NCBI GenBank assembly: GCA_020735665.1
Contig: CP085928.1
Span: forward strand, 62,001-126,000
Direction of reading: 5' to 3'
Source: Lachnospiraceae bacterium GAM79
GTDB taxonomy: Bacteria > Bacillota > Clostridia > Lachnospirales > Lachnospiraceae
Length of the DNA: 64,000 nt
The translations under genes and the position numbers were made by a program. Positions 56,999-64,000 of this stretch are shown here, one piece after another. The notes under the pieces were generated by a model. It ran no database searches. It was not told the DNA's origin and worked only from the letters and a program-made list of their open reading frames with translations. Every line of letters starts with the position of its first letter. The first letter of the stretch is position 1.

Positions 56999-58327
56999 TT
57001 AAAACGATATATGTTTAAACAACGCAACTGCACATAATACAATGGCAAGTGGTACATAGAGGTAACGTCCGATGGAATACCAGAGTGTGCCACGATTCTT
57101 TTTGCTGCCGCAGTTGACAGCTTCGAGCAGGTCATCCTTTTTCATGATATAGAACCATGAGACAGCACCGATGGTTGCGCCGATCGGGATAATGTAGATC
57201 GAAACAATATCCATCCAAGGTCCCCATTTGGAGATCGTCTCCATACCGATGCCACAGCCAAGGCATAACACACCGATGATGATCAGGACTGCGGTACGGC
57301 TGAGCTTCGGAAACTGGTGTAAGAGTGATTCAGCAACCGCCTCAAACATATTCTGAAGGGAACTTACACCGGCGAAGATCATTGCTATATACAGGATAAT
57401 TGCAAATAACCGTCCGAGCGGAATATTCTGTAAGATGGTTGGCAGGGTAACAAAGAGAAGGCTTGGACCTGCTCCGACATCAACGCCATAAGAGAAACAT
57501 GCCGGGATAATGACCAGTGCTGCGACAACGGCAGCAATCGTATCAAAGATCGCAGTATGTCTGGCAACTCCGACAACATCTTCATCCTTTGACAGATAAG
57601 CGCCATAGACGATCATGCCGCTTCCCGTAACTGACAGGGAGAAGAATGCCTGTCCCATTGCCCAGATCCAGATCATAGGATCAGCAAGCTTTGACCAGTC
57701 CGGTGTGAACATGAATTTATATCCTTCTGCTGCGCCCGGAAGCATAGCAACACGGACTGCAAGGATCAGAAAAATGATGAAGAATAACGGCATCATGATC
57801 TTATTTGTCTTTTCTATACTATGTGCACCGAAGAACAGAGTCAGAAGCGTTCCGGCTACCACGATAATGTGAAGCGGGATCACGGAGAACGGTTTGGATG
57901 AAAATGAATTAAACCAGGCTGCTGTATCTTCATGCATTAAAGTTCCAATCAGAGAATCAAGGAAGGCTTTTAAAATATACGAAACGATGATCGCATAACC
58001 GATCGCGATACATAAGGAGCCTGCAAGTGGAAGCCAGCCAAGCAGTCCACCTGCAGTACCGGCTTTTTTACCTCTTGTTTCCCATGCATATTTATAAGCA
58101 CCAAGTGTTCCTGTTCCGGCTCTTCGTCCGATTGCAAATTCGGTCGGAAGTGCCACATAGCTGAATATAAAGATAAAAAGCAGGTAGATCAGCAGAAATG
58201 CGCCGCCACCATTACTTCCTAATTTATTTGGAAATCCCCAGACATTTGCCATACCAACGGCAGAACCAACAGAAGCCAGAATGAACCCCCATCTGCTTCC
58301 AAAACTTTTCGTATTTTTATTACTCAT
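56999..58327 (-). CDS. Sodium:neurotransmitter symporter (NSS) family transporter
   Basis: 442 aa, about 11-12 membrane helices. WGFILASVGSAVGMANVWGF (the unwound TM1 sodium site), NGGGAFLLIYLLF, LPTEFAIGRRAGTGTLGAYK and AFFSLSVTGSGMIVYGAYLS are LeuT-fold NSS motifs. The bacterial homologues usually import amino acids such as tyrosine, tryptophan or leucine with sodium. Specificity cannot be read off. It is monocistronic and convergent to the MetE-like gene. Confidence 0.9.
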   Translation of the reverse strand: MSNKNTKSFGSRWGFILASVGSAVGMANVWGFPNKLGSNGGGAFLLIYLLFIFIFSYVALPTEFAIGRRAGTGTLGAYKYAWETRGKKAGTAGGLLGWLPLAGSLCIAIGYAIIVSYILKAFLDSLIGTLMHEDTAAWFNSFSSKPFSVIPLHIIVVAGTLLTLFFGAHSIEKTNKIMMPLFFIIFLILAVRVAMLPGAAEGYKFMFTPDWSKLADPMIWIWAMGQAFFSLSVTGSGMIVYGAYLSKDEDVVGVARHTAIFDTIAAVVAALVIIPACFSYGVDVGAGPSLLFVTLPTILQNIPLGRLFAIILYIAMIFAGVSSLQNMFEAVAESLLHQFPKLSRTAVLIIIGVLCLGCGIGMETISKWGPWMDIVSIYIIPIGATIGAVSWFYIMKKDDLLEAVNCGSKKNRGTLWYSIGRYLYVPLAIVLCAVALFKHISF

Positions 58328-58473
58328 AAACTAACCCTATCTATTTCTTTATTATATAGATGATTGCATAATTCAGATTTATGCATATTAGTAACTAATG
58401 CTTACGCAATTATCTATACGTGCCATACTGTTCCAGTTTAAAGGTTTACAGTCGAAAAAGCAACAAAAATATT

Positions 58474-58511
58474 ATTCACCTATTGACATGGTAGGTGAAT
58501 AGGGATATTAT
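58474..58511 (+). promoter_or_regulatory. Rrf2-type operator over the suf promoter
   Basis: Perfect 9-bp inverted repeat attcaccta (58474-58482) and taggtgaat (58492-58500), nine bases apart. The -35 TTGACA (58483-58488) lies inside the dyad, and TATTAT (58506-58511) follows at 17 bp. Bound protein would block RNA polymerase; the Rrf2 product encoded next is the obvious candidate. Confidence 0.8.
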
Positions 58512-58546
58512 CTTTGTAGCATAATTTGGAAAGAGGGAGAAATACT

Positions 58547-58972
58547 ATGGTCATCTCGTCAAAAGGACGGTATGCATTACGCGTTATGGTTTATCTGGCG
58601 GTAAATCATGATGGCAGTTTTATACCATTAAAAGAAATATCACAACACGAAGAGCTGTCACAGAAATATCTGGAAAGTATCACCCGGATGCTGTCAAAAG
58701 CACATCTGATCGAAGCGGCAAGCGGACATGGAGGTGGCTATCGTCTGACCAGAGAACCGGAGGAATACAGTGTGGGAGAGATCCTCAAGCTGACCGAAGG
58801 GACCCTTGCACCGGTATCCTGCCTGAAGGATGATTCAGTACCGTGTGACCGGTCGGAATTATGTTATACATTACCGATCTGGCAAGGACTTGCCGATCTG
58901 ATCAATAATTATTTTGATAATATGACACTTGCCGATGTGGCAGGAAAAGCCGGACAAACAGTGAAAGAATAG
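58547..58972 (+). CDS. Rrf2/IscR-type iron-sulfur regulator
   Basis: 141 aa from ATG 58547 (SD gagggag). VISSKGRYALRVMVYLAVN, LKEISQHEELSQKYLESIT and HGGGYRLTREPEEYSVGEIL are the Rrf2 winged helix. Three cysteines in VSCLKDDSVPCDRSELC (C-x7-C-x5-C) match the cluster-binding loop of IscR-like proteins. Placed first in the suf operon, it should sense Fe-S status and repress through the dyad at 58474-58500. Confidence 0.9.
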   Translation: MVISSKGRYALRVMVYLAVNHDGSFIPLKEISQHEELSQKYLESITRMLSKAHLIEAASGHGGGYRLTREPEEYSVGEILKLTEGTLAPVSCLKDDSVPCDRSELCYTLPIWQGLADLINNYFDNMTLADVAGKAGQTVKE

Positions 58973-58995
58973 ATGAATATACAGGAGGCACGAAT

Positions 58996-59757
58996 ATGTC
59001 AGAGAAACAGTTATTAAATGTAAAGAATTTGTATGTAGATGTAGAGGAGAAGCAGATCCTTCATGGTGTAGATCTGTCAATCGGAAAAGGTGAGACACAC
59101 GTTCTCATGGGACCAAACGGAACAGGTAAATCAACACTTGGCTATGCACTCATGGGAAATCCAAGATACACTATAAAGAGCGGAGAAATCTGGTTTCAGG
59201 GTAAAAATATTACAGAGGCTCCTGTCAATGAGCGGGCGAAAGCAGGAATCTTCCTGTCCTTCCAGAATCCATTAGAGGTTCCGGGTGTGACTTTAAGTTC
59301 ATTTATCAGAAATGCATTGGAGCAGAAGACAGGAAAAAGACAGCGTTTATATGATTTCAAGAAAGAGCTGGAGCGTACAATGGAGATCCTTCAGATGGAT
59401 CCATCCTATGCAGAGCGTGATCTGAATGTCGGATTTTCCGGTGGTGAGAAAAAGAAGGCAGAGATCTTACAGCTCCTGATGCTGAAGCCTTCACTTGCAA
59501 TCCTTGATGAGACAGATTCCGGTCTGGACGTTGATGCTGTAAGAACAGTATCTGCCGGTATCGAAGAATACCAGAAGAATTGCAAGGGCAGTCTTCTGAT
59601 CATTACCCATAGTACGAAGATTCTGGAGTCCTTATCTGTTGATCATACACACGTTATGGTAGAAGGTAAGATCATACAGACCGGTGATGCATCTCTGGTA
59701 GAGGAGATCAACCGGAATGGATTTGCAAAATATGAGAAGACAGAGCAGAATCAGTAG
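58996..59757 (+). CDS. sufC: SufC ATPase
   Basis: 253 aa. Walker A GPNGTGKST, FLSFQNPLEVPGVTL (SufC-typical), signature GFSGGEKKKAEI, Walker B LAILDETDSGLD. Works with SufB-SufD as the ATP-driven scaffold for Fe-S cluster assembly. 23 nt after the regulator gene, 25 nt before sufB. Confidence 0.95.
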   Translation: MSEKQLLNVKNLYVDVEEKQILHGVDLSIGKGETHVLMGPNGTGKSTLGYALMGNPRYTIKSGEIWFQGKNITEAPVNERAKAGIFLSFQNPLEVPGVTLSSFIRNALEQKTGKRQRLYDFKKELERTMEILQMDPSYAERDLNVGFSGGEKKKAEILQLLMLKPSLAILDETDSGLDVDAVRTVSAGIEEYQKNCKGSLLIITHSTKILESLSVDHTHVMVEGKIIQTGDASLVEEINRNGFAKYEKTEQNQ

Positions 59758-59782
59758 TCTTTGAAAGGAGCATCCGATAGAT

Positions 59783-61189
59783 ATGAAAGAAAAAACATAT
59801 GTAGAAGACATAGACAGAAATATATATGACTTCAAAGATGATGAAAAAGATGCTTATAAGATCAAGGCAGGACTGACGCCAGAGATTGTTGAGCAGCTTT
59901 CGAAAGAGAAACATGATCCGGCATGGATGCAGACCTTCCGTCTGGAATCCCTGCAGATCTATAATAATATGGAAGTACCGGACTGGGGACCATCGATTGA
60001 AGGTCTGAATATGGACAACATCGTAACCTATGTCAGACCAAATACAAATATGAAAGCAAAATGGTCTGATGTGCCGGAAGATATCAAGAATACATTTGAA
60101 CGACTGGGCATCCCACAGGCAGAGAGAAAATCTCTTGCAGGTGTCGGAGCACAGTATGATTCCGAGCTGGTATACCACAATGTCCGTCAGGAGGTAGCTG
60201 AAAAGGGTGTTGTATATACCGATATGGAGAGTGCATTAAATGGCGAATATGCAGATATGGTAAGAAAGCATTTTATGAAGCTGGTTCGTCCCAATGACCA
60301 CAAGTTCGCAGCTCTTCATGGTGCGGTATGGTCAGGCGGCTCCTTTGTATATGTACCAAAGGGTGTATCCGTAGAGATCCCATTGCAGTCCTATTTCCGT
60401 CTGAATGCACCGGGAGCCGGACAGTTTGAACATACCCTTATCATAGTGGATGAGGGCGCGGATCTTCATTTCATCGAAGGTTGTTCTGCACCAAAATATA
60501 ACGTGGCAAATCTCCATGCCGGGTGCGTGGAATTATTTGTCGGTAAGAATGCAAAGCTTCGTTATTCTACGATCGAGAACTGGTCAAAGAATATGTATAA
60601 CCTGAATACAAAACGTGCAGTTGTAGAAGAAGGTGGAACGATCGAATGGGTTTCCGGTTCCTTCGGATCCCACGTATCCTATCTATATCCGATGAGTATC
60701 CTTAAGGGAAAGGGCGCGAAGATGGAATTTACCGGTATCACATTTGCCGGAAAAGGACAGAATCTGGATACCGGAGCAAAGGTCGTTCACAGTGCACCGG
60801 ATACCAGTTCCTACATTAATACAAGATCTATTTCAAAGGATGGAGGTATCAGTACTTTCCGTTCTTCCGTTGTAGTAGCAAAGGAAGCAGAGAATTCCAA
60901 GGCAGCAGTATCCTGTCAGTCGCTGATGCTGGATTCTATCTCAAGATCTGATACGATCCCGGCGATGGATATTCGTACCAGAAAGGCAAATGTAGGACAT
61001 GAGGCACAGATCGGCAGTATCAGTGATGATGCGGTATTCTATCTGATGTCCCGTGGTATGAGCGAGGAAGATGCCAGAGCTTGTATCGTCAGTGGATTTG
61101 CGGACAACGTATCAAAGGAGCTTCCGCTAGAATATGCTTTGGAAATGAACAATCTGATCCGTCTGGAAATGAAGGGCAGTATAGGTTAG
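59783..61189 (+). CDS. sufB: SufB scaffold protein
   Basis: 468 aa, normal length. VRPNDHKFAALHGAVWSGG, FVYVPKGVSVEIPLQSYFRL, FIEGCSAPKYNVANLHAG, WSKNMYNLNTKRA, and CQSLMLDSISRSDTIP near the C-terminus with the cluster-related cysteine. SD aaaggagc before ATG 59783. Confidence 0.95.
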   Translation: MKEKTYVEDIDRNIYDFKDDEKDAYKIKAGLTPEIVEQLSKEKHDPAWMQTFRLESLQIYNNMEVPDWGPSIEGLNMDNIVTYVRPNTNMKAKWSDVPEDIKNTFERLGIPQAERKSLAGVGAQYDSELVYHNVRQEVAEKGVVYTDMESALNGEYADMVRKHFMKLVRPNDHKFAALHGAVWSGGSFVYVPKGVSVEIPLQSYFRLNAPGAGQFEHTLIIVDEGADLHFIEGCSAPKYNVANLHAGCVELFVGKNAKLRYSTIENWSKNMYNLNTKRAVVEEGGTIEWVSGSFGSHVSYLYPMSILKGKGAKMEFTGITFAGKGQNLDTGAKVVHSAPDTSSYINTRSISKDGGISTFRSSVVVAKEAENSKAAVSCQSLMLDSISRSDTIPAMDIRTRKANVGHEAQIGSISDDAVFYLMSRGMSEEDARACIVSGFADNVSKELPLEYALEMNNLIRLEMKGSIG

Positions 61190-61202
61190 GAGGAAATGAG
61201 CA

Positions 61203-62294
61203 ATGGACAAGAAGACGATCAATATTAATAAACTTCCATCCAAAACATGGTACTGGCTTCATATGAATGATACAAAGGTTTCATGGAATCCTGATATAGC
61301 ACCATGTAAGGTGACGGTAGAGGAAGCATTTGAGGATAAAGAGACAAACAGCCTGATATCCGGGGATGCGGCAGAATTTGCCACAGTTGAGAGTGGAGCA
61401 GGAAGAGAGGCTGATCCGATCTTTGCAGATGCGCAGACAGAAAAAACAGTTCTGACTGCTTCGGACAAAGACGCAAAGGCAACGATCCGTCTGGCTGTTG
61501 ATGGAACGACAGCAGCGTCGGCGGCAGGTGCATGTTATCTGACGGCAGAAGAAGGTACGGATACAACCATAATTGAGACATTTACAAAGAAAAGTGCGCA
61601 GGCAGGTTCACTGGCATACCGTACGATGATACAGGCAAAGAAAGACAGCCGTGTTCGTCTGGTACAGGTATTTATGCAGGATGAAGAACAGACTCTGTTA
61701 AATGATATCGGTTGTGTCTGCGATGAAAATGCAAAGTTCGATATCCTTCAGATCTTTATCGGAAAAGGTGATCTCTATAACGGAATCCGTACAGATCTTA
61801 AGGGTACAGGAGCAGATACACAGGTCGAGATCGGCTACCTTGGACAGAAGACACAGAAGATTGATGTGAACCTGATCATAAATCACTTCGGTAAGAAGAC
61901 GAATTGTGAGATCCAGGTAGATGGAACCTTAAAGGATGCAGCAGAGAAAGTATTTCGTGGAACGATCGATTTCAAGAACGGTGCATCCGAATCCACAGGT
62001 GCAGAGACAGAAAATGTACTCCTGCTTGGTGATGATGTGATCAATAAGACAATCCCGATCATTCTCTGTGCAGAGGAGGATGTAGAAGGTTCTCACGGTG
62101 CAACGATAGGTGAACTGGATGAGGAGACATTATTTTATTTTGAATCAAGAGGCATCGACAAGGAGGCTGCGGAGGATATCATGACCCACGGCAAATTCGA
62201 GATGTTATATCGCCACATAGGAGATGAGCAGACACAGAAGCTGGTAGAAGCACAGCTTGCGGAGGTAATGGCAGATGATAGAGAAGAATTATAA
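61203..62294 (+). CDS. sufD: SufD-like scaffold protein
   Basis: 363 aa. The C-terminal beta-helix region (IGYLGQKTQKIDVNLIINHF, FRGTIDFKNGASESTGAETE, LCAEEDVEGSHGATIGELDE, LFYFESRGIDKEAAEDIMTH) is the SufB/SufD family signature; the N-terminal half is divergent. SD aggagg before ATG 61203. It overlaps sufS by 20 nt. Confidence 0.92.
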   Translation: MDKKTININKLPSKTWYWLHMNDTKVSWNPDIAPCKVTVEEAFEDKETNSLISGDAAEFATVESGAGREADPIFADAQTEKTVLTASDKDAKATIRLAVDGTTAASAAGACYLTAEEGTDTTIIETFTKKSAQAGSLAYRTMIQAKKDSRVRLVQVFMQDEEQTLLNDIGCVCDENAKFDILQIFIGKGDLYNGIRTDLKGTGADTQVEIGYLGQKTQKIDVNLIINHFGKKTNCEIQVDGTLKDAAEKVFRGTIDFKNGASESTGAETENVLLLGDDVINKTIPIILCAEEDVEGSHGATIGELDEETLFYFESRGIDKEAAEDIMTHGKFEMLYRHIGDEQTQKLVEAQLAEVMADDREEL

Positions 62295-63492
62295 AGAGGA
62301 TTTTCCGTTATTACAGACAAATAAAACCATTTATATAGACAATGCAGCTACAGCACAGAAGCCGGCAGTTGTAATTGAAGCAGAGAAGCGTTTTTATGAA
62401 GAAAGCAATGCAAATCCGCTTCGTGGCTTCTATCCGCTGAGCCTTGCAGCAACAGAAGCATATGAAGATGCCAGAAAAGTTGTGCGTGATTTTATTCATG
62501 CAGATTCGGAAAAAGAAATCATCTTTACAAGAAATACAACAGAGAGTCTGAACCTTGTTGCATACAGCTATGCATGCAGTCATCTGAAAGAAGGAGATGA
62601 GATCGCAGTCAGCATCATGGAACATCACAGCAACATTCTCCCATGGCAGATGGCAGCGAGAATGACAGGTGCAACGGTCCGGTATCTGAACTGTGAGAAG
62701 GACGGTATTTTGACAGATGAGACACTTGCAGCAGGAATCAATGAGAAGACAAAGCTTGTAGCGATCGGACAGGTATCCAATGTTCTCGGTTGTGTGAATC
62801 CGATCAAGAAGATTTCAAAGCTTGCACATGCAGTCGGCGCGGTCATTGTAGTAGATGCAGCACAGAGTGCACCGCATATGCCGATCGACGTCAAAGATCT
62901 GGATGCAGATTTCCTTGCATTTTCCGGTCATAAGCTGATGGGACCGATGGGTATCGGCGTGTTATATGGAAAAGAAGCATTACTGGAAGAGATGCCGCCA
63001 TTTATGACAGGTGGCGAGATGATCCAGTCCGTAACGACAGAAGGAGCGGTATGGGCTGAGCTTCCGCATAAGTTTGAGGCAGGAACTGTAAATGCAGCCG
63101 GTGCAGCCGGACTTGAAGCCGCAATTTCATATATTAATAAGATTGGATTTGAGACAATCGAGCAGAGAGAACTGGAACTGACCCGACATGCGATGGAAGG
63201 ACTTGCAAAGATTCCGCATGTTCATGTGATCGGCTCAGAAGATCCTGCAAACCATACCGGTATTGTGGCATTTACGATCGACAATGTACATCCACATGAT
63301 GTCAGTGAGATCATGGCAGCAGATGGTATCGATGTCCGTGCAGGGCACCATTGCGCACAGCCATTACTTACTTATCTGAAGGTGTATAATACAACAAGAG
63401 CCAGCTTTATGTTCTACAATACGATAGAAGAAGTCGATGCATTTGTAGAGAGTGTTGCAAATGTCAGAAGGAGAATGGGATATGGAGAATAG
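62275..63492 (+). CDS. sufS: SufS cysteine desulfurase
   Basis: 405 aa. IYIDNAATAQKPAVVIEA, FTRNTTESLNLVAYSYA, MEHHSNILPWQ, PLP-lysine in AFSGHKLMGPMGIGVLYG, and RAGHHCAQPLL with the persulfide cysteine, group II type. It donates sulfur to SufU. The start overlaps the sufD end. Confidence 0.95.
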   Translation: MIEKNYKEDFPLLQTNKTIYIDNAATAQKPAVVIEAEKRFYEESNANPLRGFYPLSLAATEAYEDARKVVRDFIHADSEKEIIFTRNTTESLNLVAYSYACSHLKEGDEIAVSIMEHHSNILPWQMAARMTGATVRYLNCEKDGILTDETLAAGINEKTKLVAIGQVSNVLGCVNPIKKISKLAHAVGAVIVVDAAQSAPHMPIDVKDLDADFLAFSGHKLMGPMGIGVLYGKEALLEEMPPFMTGGEMIQSVTTEGAVWAELPHKFEAGTVNAAGAAGLEAAISYINKIGFETIEQRELELTRHAMEGLAKIPHVHVIGSEDPANHTGIVAFTIDNVHPHDVSEIMAADGIDVRAGHHCAQPLLTYLKVYNTTRASFMFYNTIEEVDAFVESVANVRRRMGYGE

Positions 63493-63904
63493 AAGTTTTT
63501 ATAATGAGATTCTGACGGAACACAATATCCGTCCGGAATTCAAACATGATCTTCCGGATGCGAACATCGTACTGGAAGGTGTAAACCCGAACTGTGGGGA
63601 TGATATCTGGTTGAAATTAAAAGTAGAAAACGGAATCATCGAAGACGGAGCATTTGTCGGAGACGGTTGTGCGATCTCACAGGCGTCCGCTGATATCATG
63701 CTTGGCATGATCGTCGGAAAGACCGAGGAAGAAGCGTTGAAGCTTGGAAAACTTTTCTTAAAGATGATACAGGGCGAAGCGACCGATGAAGAGATCGATG
63801 AACTGGAAGAGGCCTCCGCCTTAAAAGATATCTCCCATATGCCTGCCCGTGTAAAATGCGCAGTCCTTGGCTGGCATACCCTGGAGGAAGCATTAAAGAA
63901 ATAG
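63482..63904 (+). CDS. sufU: SufU zinc-dependent sulfur transferase
   Basis: 140 aa from ATG 63482 (SD aaggag). Zinc ligands in NPNCGDDIWLKL (Cys, Asp), GDGCAISQASADIML (Cys) and ARVKCAVLGWHTLEEAL (Cys) are the SufU pattern. It receives persulfide from SufS. Last gene of the operon in view. Confidence 0.93.
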   Translation: MENRSFYNEILTEHNIRPEFKHDLPDANIVLEGVNPNCGDDIWLKLKVENGIIEDGAFVGDGCAISQASADIMLGMIVGKTEEEALKLGKLFLKMIQGEATDEEIDELEEASALKDISHMPARVKCAVLGWHTLEEALKK

Positions 63905-64000
63905 TGTTAACAAAAAATAATACAGGGGTCATATATAACATTGTTCCGCAAAACACTCGCGTTCTATTCTACACGTAGCGGTTCTAAACTCTTCACCTGA
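63905..64000. other. Window end, no feature recognised
   Basis: 96 bp after sufU. No clear terminator or gene start can be supported before the window ends. Confidence 0.4.

Overview
The window reads as a gut Firmicute of the Clostridia, most likely a Lachnospiraceae. Grounds: Tn1549/CTn-type conjugation proteins, Shine-Dalgarno sites of the aggagg type, a T-box, a SufC-B-D-S-U operon, a CstA transporter and an agmatine deiminase. No species call is possible from sequence alone.

Region 1 (1 to about 30.9 kb, visibly more GC-rich) is the right part of an integrative conjugative element. It opens with a truncated DUF4406/DUF7768-like gene and a candidate oriT (289-340). The DNA-processing and mating-pore module follows: MobC, MOBP relaxase, PcfB, an ArdC-N-like protein, VirD4, a VirB2-like peptide, VirB6, DUF4313, PrgI/VirB3, VirB4 and a muramidase-CHAP hydrolase. 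A divergent XRE repressor and a BceABRS-type antimicrobial-peptide resistance cassette (14.2-20.2 kb) interrupt it. The cassette has a matching upstream operator and a frameshifted lipoprotein. Beyond that lie a 5'-truncated metalloregulator, an orphan response regulator without phosphoacceptor, four 11-bp operator repeats, a sigma-70-region-4 gene, DUF3846, a gene-poor structured stretch, DUF4240 and a DinG/XPD-type helicase. Three overlapping or closely spaced tyrosine recombinases plus a DUF6262 protein (26.1-30.8 kb, Tn554/RIT type) close the region and abut the chromosome.

Region 2 (31-44.6 kb) is chromosomal. It holds a MerR-type 19-bp-spacer promoter driving duplicated cupin/carboxymuconolactone-decarboxylase genes, then DUF3783, agmatine deiminase, a lipoprotein serpin, an ECF sigma/anti-sigma-like pair, CrcB and an M20 amidohydrolase. 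Next comes a compact convergent type I toxin-antitoxin-like locus (38.75-39.11 kb), a flavin-binding PPOX/Nim-like protein and an HD hydrolase. A ~245-nt rod-like RNA precedes a PurF paralogue that lacks the N-terminal cysteine, and a T-box leader precedes CstA.

Region 3 (44.6-52.1 kb) contains four copies of an intergenic long-palindrome element. The ~150-nt core is conserved, but the arms are different in each copy and self-complementary. The copies are interleaved with an alpha/beta hydrolase, a MerR plus DXS-like transketolase pair, AhpC plus an AhpF-like reductase with swapped domain order, and a HigBA-type toxin-antitoxin pair.

Region 4 (52.1-64 kb) holds a two-component system, a LysR regulator, a MetE-like (YxjG/H) methyltransferase with a possible small RNA at its 3' end, an NSS transporter, and an Rrf2 regulator with a perfect ATTCACCTA-N9-TAGGTGAAT operator leading the sufCBDSU iron-sulfur assembly operon.

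The best candidates for undescribed biology are the palindromic repeat family, the convergent toxin/antisense locus, the rod-like RNA before the PurF paralogue, and the orphan regulator with its four-repeat operator.
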